64,000 bases of DNA, from assembly GCA_018713335.1 (NCBI GenBank), contig DVOW01000061.1, forward strand, positions 58,638-122,637, written 5' to 3'. Positions 26,400 to 35,894 of this stretch are shown here, piece after piece. Source of the DNA: Candidatus Merdivicinus intestinigallinarum (GTDB lineage Bacteria > Bacillota > Clostridia > Oscillospirales > Ruminococcaceae). Both the position numbers and the translations under genes were made by a program. The notes beneath the pieces were generated by a model that saw nothing but the letters and a program-made list of their open reading frames with translations, was not told the DNA's origin and did no database searches. Within the stretch, counting starts at the first letter, position 1, and each line of letters opens with the position of its first letter.

Positions 26400-27680
26400 T
26401 TATTTTTCGCAGTTGTATACAATCTCGCCGTCTTTTAGGGTGCAGATAATTTTTCCGGTGAAGTCCATGCCCTTAAAGACGGTGTTTTTGGACTTGGAAT
26501 GGAGCTTTTCCGGCTCTACCGTCCAGGTTCTGCCCAGGTCGGCAATGGCCAAGTCGGCGGCGTCCCCCGCCCGGATGTGCCCGCCGGGGACCCCTAAGAT
26601 TTTGGCCGGGTTGACGCTCATCAGCTCAATCAGCCGGGACAGGGAGATGAGGCCTGATTTCACAAGGCCGGTATAACTGGCGGCAAAGCTGGTTTCCAAC
26701 CCCACGACGCCGTTGGGGGCCTTTACAAAATCGGCTTTCTCCTCTTTGGCGTGGGGGGCGTGGTCGGTGACGATGCAGTCGACAGTGCCGTCTATCACCG
26801 CTTCCCGCATGGCCTGCACATCGGATTCCTCCCGCAGGGGCGGGTTCATCCGGTAGTCGGCGTCCCGTTTCCGCAAAAGCTCGTGGGTCAGCAGGAAATA
26901 GTGGGGGGCCGTTTCACAGGTGACCTTCACCCCCCGTTTTTTTGCGGACCGGATGAAATCCACGGCCCCGGCGGTGCTTACATGGGCAATGTGAATCCGG
27001 GTGTTTGCCGAATCGGCCAGGGCGATTTCCCGGGCGGTAATGGCGTCTTCGCTGGCCCGGTCCATGCCGGGGACGCCCAGCTCCGTCGAAACCGCCCCTT
27101 TGTGCATGATGCCGCCGTTGATCAAATCCAAATCCTCACAGTGGGAAATGGTCAGCAGGCCGTTTTGCTCCGCCGAAATCATCCCCTCCTCCATGAGACG
27201 GGCGGACGGCACAGGCTTGCCGTCGTCGGATACCGCCACAGCTCCGGCCGCCTTCAAAGCGGCCATGTCGGTGAGGGTTTGGCCCTGCATCCCCTGGGTG
27301 ATGGCAGCCACCGGGTACACATGGGCCTTAGCGGAAGCCGCTTTTTCCAAGATATACCGGAGCACCTCCGGGGAGTCAGTAACGGGCTTGGTGTTGGGCA
27401 TGCAGGCCACCGCCGTGACCCCGCCGGCCGCCGCAGCCTCGCACCCGGTGAGGATGTCCTCCTTGTGGGTAAAGCCCGGGTCCCTTAAATGAACGTGCAT
27501 GTCAATGAGCCCCGGAAAGGCGGTTTTGCCGGACATATCCAGAACGACTACGCCTGGTTCCGGGGAAAGATTTTCGGCAACTGCCGCGAACCTCCCGTCC
27601 TTCACCCGGATGTCGCCGGTAAGGTCCAGGCCGTCTGCCGGGCTTACAATGTGCACATTTTTGAACAGATAGGATGGCAT
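26400..27680 (-). CDS. pyrC: Dihydroorotase
   Basis: 426 residues, class I zinc amidohydrolase. DMHVHLRDPGFTHKEDI holds the first two metal-binding His; HIAHVSTAG and CETAPHYFLL the next; TDHAPH gives the catalytic Asp. It closes carbamoyl aspartate to dihydroorotate. Located between pyrR and pyrF in the operon. Aspartate transcarbamoylase (pyrB) and pyrK/pyrD are not present in the window. Confidence 0.96.
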   Translation of the reverse strand: MPSYLFKNVHIVSPADGLDLTGDIRVKDGRFAAVAENLSPEPGVVVLDMSGKTAFPGLIDMHVHLRDPGFTHKEDILTGCEAAAAGGVTAVACMPNTKPVTDSPEVLRYILEKAASAKAHVYPVAAITQGMQGQTLTDMAALKAAGAVAVSDDGKPVPSARLMEEGMISAEQNGLLTISHCEDLDLINGGIMHKGAVSTELGVPGMDRASEDAITAREIALADSANTRIHIAHVSTAGAVDFIRSAKKRGVKVTCETAPHYFLLTHELLRKRDADYRMNPPLREESDVQAMREAVIDGTVDCIVTDHAPHAKEEKADFVKAPNGVVGLETSFAASYTGLVKSGLISLSRLIELMSVNPAKILGVPGGHIRAGDAADLAIADLGRTWTVEPEKLHSKSKNTVFKGMDFTGKIICTLKDGEIVYNCEK

Positions 27681-27701
27681 GAATCGATACTCCCTTCCTG
27701 T

Positions 27702-28427
<726 letters not shown>

Positions 28428-28538
28428 TCAACAGTTTTACAAGTGCCACAATTTTAGAAAATGGCCTTTCCTTCTTTTGGGGTTTATGATAAAATAAAAA
28501 TAAGTGAAACAAAAAATTTGCCGAAAGAGGGTACTGCC

Positions 28539-29084
28539 TTGAAAAACGCGAATCATCCGCAGCCTGAAATTCTTTCCGTTTCAGACGCGGTCCGTCTGCG
28601 GAAATATGATGGAAACTACCAGATCGCGGTAAAATGGTATCAAGACCCGGTGGTTTATTATAATTCCGAAGGAATTGTCAGGCAGGAGGATATTCCCGAT
28701 GAGGGTTATGTGAAAAGCATGTACGATTACTTATCGGAAGCAGGGGAATGTTATTTTATCGAGGTTTTAGAAGATGGAAGATTTATTCCGGTTGGGGATG
28801 TGACCATCAAAGCGGAAAATCCCCCCATTGTCATTGGGGAAGCCCGTTACCGGGGGAGAGGCCTGGGAAAACAGGTAATGGCGGCCGTCCTCAAACGAGC
28901 CATGGAACTGGGAATTCCCAAAATCTACGGTTCCGCTGTTTACGATTACAATATTTCCTCCCAAAGGCTGCATGAGGCCCTGGGTTTCCGCCCGGTAGGA
29001 AAAAGGGAAAACATGATTTTATATGAACGCTGTCTTCAAGAGGACGGACAAAGGTTTACGGAAAGGGAGGAACATCATGCCTGA
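28539..29084 (+). CDS. GNAT-family N-acetyltransferase
   Basis: 181 residues from TTG 28539 (GAAAGAGGGTACTGCC upstream). An upstream ATG at 28461 lies before an AT-rich promoter-like stretch and is not chosen. The acetyl-CoA motif is GEARYRGRGLGKQVMAAVLKRA, followed by IYGSAVYDYNISSQRLHEALGF. Substrate unknown. The end overlaps the DUF4364 gene by 8 bp, so the two form an operon. Divergent from the pyr operon. Confidence 0.8.
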   Translation: MKNANHPQPEILSVSDAVRLRKYDGNYQIAVKWYQDPVVYYNSEGIVRQEDIPDEGYVKSMYDYLSEAGECYFIEVLEDGRFIPVGDVTIKAENPPIVIGEARYRGRGLGKQVMAAVLKRAMELGIPKIYGSAVYDYNISSQRLHEALGFRPVGKRENMILYERCLQEDGQRFTEREEHHA

Positions 29085-29613
29085 ACCCATCCTCGCCGGC
29101 ATCCCGGCCGGCGGACTGAAAGAAACTTACGAAGTGAAAATCCTCATCTGCTACCTGCTGGATTCTGTGGGGGCCCCATTGACCCTGGACCAGATCTGCG
29201 AGATCTGCACAGCGGACGGGGTAGTGGATTACTTCACCCTCTGCACCGCCATGCGGGAACTGGAGGAAAACGGGAACCTGGTCCGGGAAAAAGAGGGCTG
29301 CGTTCTGACGGACCTGGGCCGGGAAACAGTGGAGAACCTAAAAAAAGCCCTGCCTTCCTCCCTGCGGGACGCCATCGTCCGGCGGGGCATGGCGCTGCTG
29401 GCCCGGATGAGGCGGGAAAAGGAAGTGACGGCGGAGATCAAGCCGGACGGCAGCGGATACCAGGTGATCTGCTCCCTCCATGAGGGCAGCCTCACCTTCT
29501 TTTCCATGGCGTTTTACGCCCCGGACCGGGTGCAGGCGGACATTATTGCGGGGAATTTCCGCAAAAAAGCGCCGGAATTGTATCAGGGCCTGATCCACGC
29601 CCTGACCGAATAG
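29077..29613 (+). CDS. DUF4364 winged-helix protein
   Basis: 178 residues from ATG 29077 with AAAGGGAGG upstream. The N-terminal half reads as a winged helix (EVKILICYLLDSVGAPLTLDQICEICT...TLCTAMRELEENGNLV), the C-terminal half (TAEIKPDGSGYQVICSLHEG) as a beta-rich module. This is the DUF4364 pattern common in Clostridia; a transcriptional role is suspected but unproven. Coupled to the acetyltransferase gene. Confidence 0.82.
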   Translation: MPEPILAGIPAGGLKETYEVKILICYLLDSVGAPLTLDQICEICTADGVVDYFTLCTAMRELEENGNLVREKEGCVLTDLGRETVENLKKALPSSLRDAIVRRGMALLARMRREKEVTAEIKPDGSGYQVICSLHEGSLTFFSMAFYAPDRVQADIIAGNFRKKAPELYQGLIHALTE

Positions 29614-29619
29614 ACCATT

Positions 29620-29918
29620 TCTGGGCCGCAACGTGGATGCTGTAGGGGCCGGCGGCGAACCGCCGCTGGTAATTCGCCGCGGCATAATCAATTCCTATCC
29701 AACCGCTGGACGGCGAATGTGTTCACCGTATGGATGGGGGTTCCGTTCCTGTCGTTCCGGAAAAATCGGCGGGCCGGGAAACCCGGTCCCTACAAAAATC
29801 TATTTTTCGATTGGTTTTACAGAAACGACGGGGCGTCGAGGACGCCGCCCCCTACAAACAATAGAAATAGGCTCCTATCAATCCGGCGAATTTATTGAGC
29901 CGCCCGGCCTCCCCGCAA
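29620..29918. repeat. Dispersed intergenic element, family A, copy 6 (partly inverted)
   Basis: Gene-free 305-bp gap between converging DUF4364 and radC. Contains TGTAGGGGCCGGCGGCGAACCGCCG, an inverted copy of the hairpin block (ACGGCGA 29710-29716 with TCACCGT 29723-29729; the C.A mismatch becomes G.U on the minus strand), CCTATCCAACCGCTGG (inverse of the CCAGCGG-TTGGATAGG block), GGGCCGGGAAACCCGGTCCCTACAA and CGGGGCGTCGAGGACGCCGCCCCCTACAA. It ends at the radC stop codon. Confidence 0.72.
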
Positions 29919-30824
29919 TTATTGCAGGGTGTCCTGCTGGACGCCCAGGTAACCCATTTCCATCATGGAAACATAATTCCCGCCGGCTACCACAAAATGG
30001 TCCAGAAGCTCGATGCCCAAGGGCTTTAACACGCTGTACAGCCAGGATGTCACCCGGACGTCCTGGGAAGAAGGCCGGGCCAGGCCGTGGGGATGGTTGT
30101 GGGCCAGGATCACATTGGCCGCCTTGCACTGAAAGGCGGTTTCCGCCAGCTTCCGCACGTCAATAGCGGCCTGGGACAGTCCGCCGGTGGAGATCTTTTC
30201 GCATTTGAGCAGTTTGCAGACGTTGTTGAAGCACAAAAGGTAGACGGATTCCTCCGTCTGCCCCATAAATTTGGGAATGAGGAAATTCCCGATTTTTTCG
30301 CTGCTGTTTAAGGGCTCCTCCTCCGGCGCCTGCATCCGTTCCAGATACCGCCCAAACAGCGGGGGGATCATTTTCAGCAGGACGGCGGCGTTGGCGGTCA
30401 TCCCCTTCACCGCTTTCAGGGCCTCGTAATCCGCCAGGAACACCTGGCTGAAGGAGCCGAACTGCTCAATGAGGCGGTGGGCCAGCTCGTTGGTGTCCTT
30501 TTGGGGAATGCAGTAAAACAAAAGCAGCTCCAGGATATTATGGTCGTCAAAATGGTCCAGTCCCTCGTTTAAAAACCGCTGCCGCAGCCGTTCCCGGTGT
30601 CCGGCGTGCAGGTTTTCGGAACAGGGGGCGGGCGTTTTTTCTTTGGCGGGAGCAGCCGGCTCCTCCGGGATCGCTGCCTCCTTCTTTGGCCGGGAGGCCT
30701 TTTTCCGGGGTTTGGGTTCCGGCGCGGGCGGCTCCGGCTCCCGTTCCTCCAAAAGCTCCTCCAGGGAAAACTCTGTAAGCGGCAGCTTTTCCAAAACTTC
30801 CCAGTCTGTGCGTTCTTTCTCCAT
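29919..30824 (-). CDS. radC: RadC-family JAB/MPN protein with long N-terminal extension
   Basis: 301 residues (typical RadC about 225). Residues 1-75 are a charged Pro/Glu/Lys-rich extension (EEREPEPPAPEPKPRKKA). Then helix-hairpin-helix-like repeats and the JAMM domain with HNHPHGLARPSSQD, where His, His, Ser and Asp bind zinc. RadC was named for DNA repair but its biochemical role is unsettled. Start AGGGACAGGGATG context; it is separated from the divergent cysteine desulfurase by 150 bp. Confidence 0.88.
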   Translation of the reverse strand: MEKERTDWEVLEKLPLTEFSLEELLEEREPEPPAPEPKPRKKASRPKKEAAIPEEPAAPAKEKTPAPCSENLHAGHRERLRQRFLNEGLDHFDDHNILELLLFYCIPQKDTNELAHRLIEQFGSFSQVFLADYEALKAVKGMTANAAVLLKMIPPLFGRYLERMQAPEEEPLNSSEKIGNFLIPKFMGQTEESVYLLCFNNVCKLLKCEKISTGGLSQAAIDVRKLAETAFQCKAANVILAHNHPHGLARPSSQDVRVTSWLYSVLKPLGIELLDHFVVAGGNYVSMMEMGYLGVQQDTLQ

Positions 30825-30976
30825 CCCTGTCCCTCCTGATTCTGTCTTTTATCAGTATACCATAAAAATCCAATTCTGCAAATGCCTGGTTTTTTCGGGG
30901 ATACCGGTAGAATTTTTTTGTGTTTTGTAGTATAATGAGGGGTAAAGTTTGATTCGGGCTGCAAAGGAGAATCTCA

Positions 30977-32119
30977 TTGGAAATTTATCTGGACAACTGC
31001 GCCACCACCCGGGTGTGCGACGAGGCGGCGGCCGCCTGCCTTCGGGTCATGACGGAGGATTACGGAAACCCTTCCTCCCTGCACAAAAAGGGCATGGAGG
31101 CGGAAAATATCCTGACGTCCGCCCGGCGGCAGATCGGCAAAATGCTGGGCTGCGACGGGGACTGCGTCTATTTTACGGGCAGCGCCACCGAAAGCAACAA
31201 TCTGGCCATTTTGGGGGCCGCGGCCGCCAATCCCCGGGGAGGGAAAACCATTGTCACCACCACGGTGGAGCACCCTTCCGTGGCCAAAACAGTGGAGTAT
31301 CTGGAAGAACAGGGCTACACCGTCCGGCGGATCGCCCCGAAACCCGACGGCAATTTTGACCCCCAGGATTTCCTGGACGCGGTGGACGGGGACACCCTGC
31401 TCCTGACCTTTATGATGGTCAACAACGAAATGGGGACTGTTTTGCCCTATCAGGCTGTCATCCCGGCCCTGAAAAAGAAATACCCCCGGCTGCTGATCCA
31501 CATGGACGCGGTGCAGGGCTTTGCCAAGTTTCCCTTGTCGGTGAAGCGGCTGGACATTGATCTTTTAACCTTCAGCGGGCACAAGCTCTACGCCCCCAAA
31601 GGCATCGGCGTGCTGTATGTGAAAAAAGGCGTCCGCTTAAAACCCGTCATCCATGGCGGCGGCCAGGAAAAGGGCCTGCGCTCCGGCACCCACGCGGTGC
31701 AGCTGGCAGCCGGGCTTCAGGAGGCCCTGGCGCTCTGCGACCGGAACCGGGCGGCCTTCCAGGCCCATTACGCCGCTTTGAACCAAAGGCTGCGGGAAGG
31801 AGTGGCAAAACTGGAGGATGTTTTGGTCAATTCTCCGGAAAACGGCGCGCCCCATTTGCTCAATCTTTCGGTCATGGGCGTCCCATCGGAAATCATGCTC
31901 CACTTTTTGGAAACCAAGGGGATCTATGTGTCCAGCGGCTCGGCCTGCGCCAAAGGGGCCAAAAGCTCGGTGCTGGCGGCCTACGGCCTGCCGGACGAGC
32001 GCATCAAATCCGCCCTGCGGGTGAGCTTTTCCAAGGACAGCACCCCGGAGGATATCGACACCCTGCTGGAAGCCTTGGCGGAGGGCATTGCCAAATACCG
32101 CCGCATCGCGTCCCTGTAA
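30977..32119 (+). CDS. Cysteine desulfurase (NifS/IscS family)
   Basis: 380 residues from TTG 30977 with AAAGGAGA upstream; TATAAT at 30931-30936. PLP-binding Lys in LLTFSGHKLYAPKGIG, active-site Cys in SSGSACAKGAKSS, N-terminal IYLDNCATTR. It releases sulfur from cysteine as a persulfide. The gene lies directly before thiI, so its sulfur most probably feeds 4-thiouridine (and perhaps thiamin) synthesis; this pairing is known from Bacillus (NifZ-ThiI). Confidence 0.94.
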   Translation: MEIYLDNCATTRVCDEAAAACLRVMTEDYGNPSSLHKKGMEAENILTSARRQIGKMLGCDGDCVYFTGSATESNNLAILGAAAANPRGGKTIVTTTVEHPSVAKTVEYLEEQGYTVRRIAPKPDGNFDPQDFLDAVDGDTLLLTFMMVNNEMGTVLPYQAVIPALKKKYPRLLIHMDAVQGFAKFPLSVKRLDIDLLTFSGHKLYAPKGIGVLYVKKGVRLKPVIHGGGQEKGLRSGTHAVQLAAGLQEALALCDRNRAAFQAHYAALNQRLREGVAKLEDVLVNSPENGAPHLLNLSVMGVPSEIMLHFLETKGIYVSSGSACAKGAKSSVLAAYGLPDERIKSALRVSFSKDSTPEDIDTLLEALAEGIAKYRRIASL

Positions 32120-32183
32120 AAATTTTTGGGGGCGCATGATTCGCCTTTAGAAAACGTACTGCTATAGATAGAAAGGAACGACT

Positions 32184-33359
32184 ATGAACGAACTGATTCT
32201 CATGAAATACGGGGAGATCGCCTTGAAGGGTCTCAACAAAAGCTCCTTTGAGGACATCCTCTTGAAAAACATCCGCTGGCGGATGCGGGATATGGGGCGG
32301 CTCCGGCTGCGGAAGGCCCAGTCCACCATTTACCTGGAGCCCGAGAACCCGGAGAGCTTCGATTTTGACGAGGCCATGGACCGGCTCACCAAGATTTTTG
32401 GCATCGCCTCCATTTCCCGGGCTTTGGTGGTGGAAAAGAGCCTGGATGCCATCCAAAAGGAAATCTGCGGGTATTTGGAGGACCAGCTCTCCTCTGCCCG
32501 GACCTTTAAGGTGGAGACCCGCCGGTCCGACAAGCAGTTCCCCCTGAAGTCCCCGGAGATTTCCGCGGAGGTGGGGGGGACCATCCTGTCCCGGTTCCAT
32601 AACCTTCAGGTGGACGTCCACGACCCGGAACTGGTGGTCAACGTGGAGATCCGGGATTTCGGCGCGTACATCCACGCCGGGAGCATCCCCGGGGCCGGCG
32701 GCATGCCGGTTTCCTCCAGCGGCAAGGCCATGATCCTGATTTCCGGCGGCCTGGACAGCCCGGTGGCGGCTTACATGATGGCGAAACGGGGCCTTTCTCT
32801 GGAAGCCATCCACTTTGTCAGCCCCCCTTACACCAGCGACCGGGCCTTGCAGAAGGTGGAAACTCTTTGTGAAAAACTGGTGCCATACACCGGCAGCATC
32901 AAGTTCCACTGCGTTCCTTTTACTGAAATCCAGGAGGCCATTAAGGAGCACTGCCCCGAGGAGCTGTTCACCGTCATTATGCGGCGGCTCATGATGAAGG
33001 TGGCGGAGGAGGTCTGCAAAAAGCAGGACATCAAGGCCCTGGTCACCGGCGAAAGCCTGGCCCAGGTGGCAAGCCAGACCCTGGACGCCCTTTACTGCAC
33101 CGACAACGCCACGGACCTGGTGGTTTTGCGGCCCCTGATCGGCATGGACAAATCCGAGATCATCAAGATCGCCTATCAGATCGACACCTACGAAACCTCT
33201 ATCCTGCCCTACGAGGACTGCTGCACCGTCTTTACCCCCCGGCACCCCCGGACCCGGCCCAAGCTCCACTTTGTGGAAAAAGCCGAGGCGGGCTTCGATT
33301 TCAGGCCCCTGCTGGCCAAGGCGGTGGAGGACACCACCTGCAAAACCATTACCCTTTAA
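32184..33359 (+). CDS. thiI: tRNA 4-thiouridine synthase ThiI
   Basis: 391 residues with an N-terminal ferredoxin-like plus THUMP region (about 60-165), then the PP-loop ATPase ISGGLDSPVAAYMMAKRG and the conserved CCTVFTPRHPRTRP near the end. It lacks the C-terminal rhodanese domain of the E. coli enzyme, as usual in Firmicutes, consistent with a dedicated desulfurase next door. It modifies U8 of tRNA. GAAAGGAA precedes the ATG. Confidence 0.95.
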   Translation: MNELILMKYGEIALKGLNKSSFEDILLKNIRWRMRDMGRLRLRKAQSTIYLEPENPESFDFDEAMDRLTKIFGIASISRALVVEKSLDAIQKEICGYLEDQLSSARTFKVETRRSDKQFPLKSPEISAEVGGTILSRFHNLQVDVHDPELVVNVEIRDFGAYIHAGSIPGAGGMPVSSSGKAMILISGGLDSPVAAYMMAKRGLSLEAIHFVSPPYTSDRALQKVETLCEKLVPYTGSIKFHCVPFTEIQEAIKEHCPEELFTVIMRRLMMKVAEEVCKKQDIKALVTGESLAQVASQTLDALYCTDNATDLVVLRPLIGMDKSEIIKIAYQIDTYETSILPYEDCCTVFTPRHPRTRPKLHFVEKAEAGFDFRPLLAKAVEDTTCKTITL

Positions 33360-33383
33360 TCTCGTATCAGGACGGTTTGCTTC

Positions 33384-33761
33384 ATGAAATTGCTCATTCA
33401 GATCGGCATTATTTTCGGTGTATGCTGGGTGGGGGAAGGGCTTTCCAAGCTGCTCCCTTTGCCGGGCAGCGTCATCAGCATGATTTTGCTGTTCCTTTTA
33501 CTGCTGACAAAGCTCTTGAAACCGGCGCACATTGCGGAAAAATCCGACTTTCTCTTAAAAAACATGGCCTTTTTCTTCATCCCGGCCGGGGTGGCCATCA
33601 TGGAGAGCCTGGGGGTCCTTTGGGAGAACCTTCTCCCGTTCCTCACCGTCTGTTTTGTCACCATGGTGATTACCTTTGCCGCCACGGCTTACACCGTCCG
33701 GCTGGTCATCTGGCTGCAGAACAGGCTTTCCGCCGGAAAGGAGGGGAAGCAGCGTGGCTGA
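33384..33761 (+). CDS. lrgA: CidA/LrgA-family holin-like membrane protein
   Basis: 125 residues with four hydrophobic helices; starts IQIGIIFGVCWVGEGLSKLLPLPGSVISMILL and contains FFFIPAGVAIM, both conserved in LrgA/CidA. It forms an operon with the LrgB-type gene, whose GTG start overlaps its end by 8 bp. Proposed roles in the family are control of murein hydrolases, lysis, and metabolite (pyruvate) transport. Confidence 0.88.
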   Translation: MKLLIQIGIIFGVCWVGEGLSKLLPLPGSVISMILLFLLLLTKLLKPAHIAEKSDFLLKNMAFFFIPAGVAIMESLGVLWENLLPFLTVCFVTMVITFAATAYTVRLVIWLQNRLSAGKEGKQRG

Positions 33762-34434
33762 TTGGTTTTCCTCCCCGCTTTTCGGCATAACCTTAAGTAT
33801 TGCGGCCTATGGGATTGGGTGTTGGATTCAGAAAAAGCTCCGCACCCCGGCGGCCAACCCTCTGCTCATCGCCATCGTCTTAGTGATCCTCTTTTTGAAG
33901 GCCACAGGCATCCCGTTGGAAGCCTACAACGCGGGCGGCGATTTTATCGCCATGTTCTTAGCCCCGGCTACCGCCTGCCTGGCCATTTCCATTTACCGGC
34001 AGCTGCCGGTTCTCAAGAAAAACCTGATCCCGGTGCTGGCTGGCTCTGCGGTGGGGGCCGGGGTGTCCATGGGGAGCGTCTACCTCCTCTGCCGGCTGTT
34101 CCGGCTGGATGAGGAAATGACGGCCTCCCTGCTGCCCAAATCCGTCACCACTCCTATTGCCATGGGGGTGTCGGAGCAGCTTGGGGGCATTGTCCCCATT
34201 ACGGTGGCGGCGGTGGTGTTCACCGGGATTCTGGGGGCCATTTTCGCCCCCTTGATGATCAAAATATTCCGGGTCCGCAGCCCCATTGCCGCAGGCCTTG
34301 CCATCGGCGCTTGCAGCCACGCCGTAGGGACTTCCAAGGCGGTGGAGCTGGGCGAAGTGGAAGGGGCCATGAGCGGCATTGCCATCGGCACAGTGGGCCT
34401 GGTCACGGTGCTCCTGGGGATGGTGCTTTCCTAA
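33754..34434 (+). CDS. lrgB: LrgB-family membrane protein
   Basis: 226 residues from GTG 33754 (AAAGGAGGGG upstream). Six or so hydrophobic helices, with LGPATACLAISIYRQ-like AP-ATACLAISIYR, SVTTPIAMGVSEQLGG and IGACSHAVGTSKA, all typical of LrgB. Partner of the preceding LrgA-like protein. Membrane-located. Confidence 0.93.
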   Translation: MADWFSSPLFGITLSIAAYGIGCWIQKKLRTPAANPLLIAIVLVILFLKATGIPLEAYNAGGDFIAMFLAPATACLAISIYRQLPVLKKNLIPVLAGSAVGAGVSMGSVYLLCRLFRLDEEMTASLLPKSVTTPIAMGVSEQLGGIVPITVAAVVFTGILGAIFAPLMIKIFRVRSPIAAGLAIGACSHAVGTSKAVELGEVEGAMSGIAIGTVGLVTVLLGMVLS

Positions 34435-34452
34435 AACGGAAAGGAGTGTGTT

Positions 34453-35874
34453 ATGTTCCATCAATCGGTTTATGAGGAGCAGAAGCTGCGGGTGATCCGC
34501 ACACTGTCTGCCAAGAAATATCAGATTGCCGCGGCAGAAATGGGGACAGGCGGCTATTTTGCCCAGCAGTTTGCCATGGTGCCGGGCGGGACCGGGCAGG
34601 TTTTCCGCTGCGGGATGGTGGTGCTGGACGAAAAAAGCGCGGTCCAGGCCGGCGTACCGCCCAGGGTCTGCCGGAAATACGGCCTGTGCGCCAAGGAAAC
34701 CGCCGCGGCTTTGGCAAGCGGCATCCGGCGGCGGGAAAAAGCCGACGTAGGGGCCGGATTTTCCGGCCCGGCCGACGGCAGCGGCCCTTTTTGGGCGGCA
34801 GTGTCGGTGCGGCACCGGTCCAAGACCTGGATGGCCCTCCGGATGATCCCGGCATTCCCGGGTGAGGGCCGCCAGGCCCAGCAGGAGGCGGCGGTCCAGG
34901 CGGTGTTTGAACTGCTGGACGGCTTTTTTGCCAGCGACCCGGCCGTGATGCGGGAATTTGAGCCGGCCAAAAAATACCGGTACTGCTGCGACAGCTCCCT
35001 GCCGGTGCGGTTCCTGCGCTTTTTCATCCCCTGGCGGGGGGACAAGGCGGGGGAAGCGGTGGTGAAGGTCCTGCTCCTGGCCGCCATTGCCGTGGGCGGA
35101 TGGTCTTTGTACCAGCTGACAGCCGATATGGCCCAGATGCATGAAAGCACTCAGGTCCTGGAACGGGCGGTGGAAACCATGGAGCAAACGCCCAGCGAGG
35201 AACAGGTGAGCACCCTGCCGGAAGGGTATCTGGACAAATTCGCCGCGGCTTATGAGGTGAACCCGGAGATCGTGGGCTGGATCAATATCCCAAACACCAA
35301 CATGAACCTGCCGGTCCTCCAGCATGAGGACAATGATTACTACTTAAACCACAACTTTGAGGGGGACTACGACCCAAACGGCGTGCCCTTTATGGATTTC
35401 CGCAACAACGTAAAGGAACTGGACAACAACACCCTGATCTACGGCCACAACTGGGAATCCGGCCAGATGTTCCACAGCCTGCTCCTCTATGAGGATGTGG
35501 AATTTTACAAGCAGAACCCGGTGATCACCTTCGACACGGTTTATGAGGAGAGCCAGTGGAAGGTGATTTCCTGCCTGGAGGCCAATACGGACGCCAATAT
35601 CGGGGAAGTGTTCAATTACTGGAATTTTATCCGGACCGACGACCCGGAGAAAATGCAGTGGTACATCGACGAGGTGCTGGCCCGGAGCTTTTTTACCACC
35701 ACAGTGGATGTCAACACAGACGACCAGCTCCTGACCATCCAGACCTGCGCCAACGACCGTTATAATACCAAAGTATGCCTGGTGGCCCGGAAGGTCCGGC
35801 CCGGCGAAAGCGCCGAGGTGGACGTGGAGGGGGCCGCGGCCAATCCCGACCGGGTGAAGCCCGTCCGGTATTGA
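34453..35874 (+). CDS. Class B sortase with N-terminal CinA-C-like domain
   Basis: 473 residues. Residues 20-165 read as a CinA C-terminal (nicotinamide-nucleotide amidase) domain: IAAAEMGTGGYFAQQF, VPGGTGQVFRCGMVVLDEK, AGVPP, CAKETAAALASG, ADVGAGFSGPADG, then FWAAVSV. In active CinA the first motif is AESCTGG, so the catalytic Ser is Met here. A membrane helix follows (about 207-228). The C-terminal sortase B domain has YGHNW (His), LTIQTC (Cys) and RYNTKVCLVAR (Arg). This places the CinA-like part in the cytoplasm and the transpeptidase outside. Sortase identity is firm; the CinA domain is by motif reading. The next gene is cotranscribed. Confidence 0.88.
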   Translation: MFHQSVYEEQKLRVIRTLSAKKYQIAAAEMGTGGYFAQQFAMVPGGTGQVFRCGMVVLDEKSAVQAGVPPRVCRKYGLCAKETAAALASGIRRREKADVGAGFSGPADGSGPFWAAVSVRHRSKTWMALRMIPAFPGEGRQAQQEAAVQAVFELLDGFFASDPAVMREFEPAKKYRYCCDSSLPVRFLRFFIPWRGDKAGEAVVKVLLLAAIAVGGWSLYQLTADMAQMHESTQVLERAVETMEQTPSEEQVSTLPEGYLDKFAAAYEVNPEIVGWINIPNTNMNLPVLQHEDNDYYLNHNFEGDYDPNGVPFMDFRNNVKELDNNTLIYGHNWESGQMFHSLLLYEDVEFYKQNPVITFDTVYEESQWKVISCLEANTDANIGEVFNYWNFIRTDDPEKMQWYIDEVLARSFFTTTVDVNTDDQLLTIQTCANDRYNTKVCLVARKVRPGESAEVDVEGAAANPDRVKPVRY

Positions 35875-35894
35875 TTAGGAAAGGATGATTTCCC

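Noticed and set aside
28461..28538. Upstream ATG for the GNAT gene at 28461
   Set aside because: No ribosome binding site and AT-rich promoter-like sequence inside; TTG 28539 has GAAAGAGGG at good distance.
33958..35325. 455-residue minus-strand frame
   Set aside because: Opposite the LrgB and sortase genes, composition typical of an antisense shadow.
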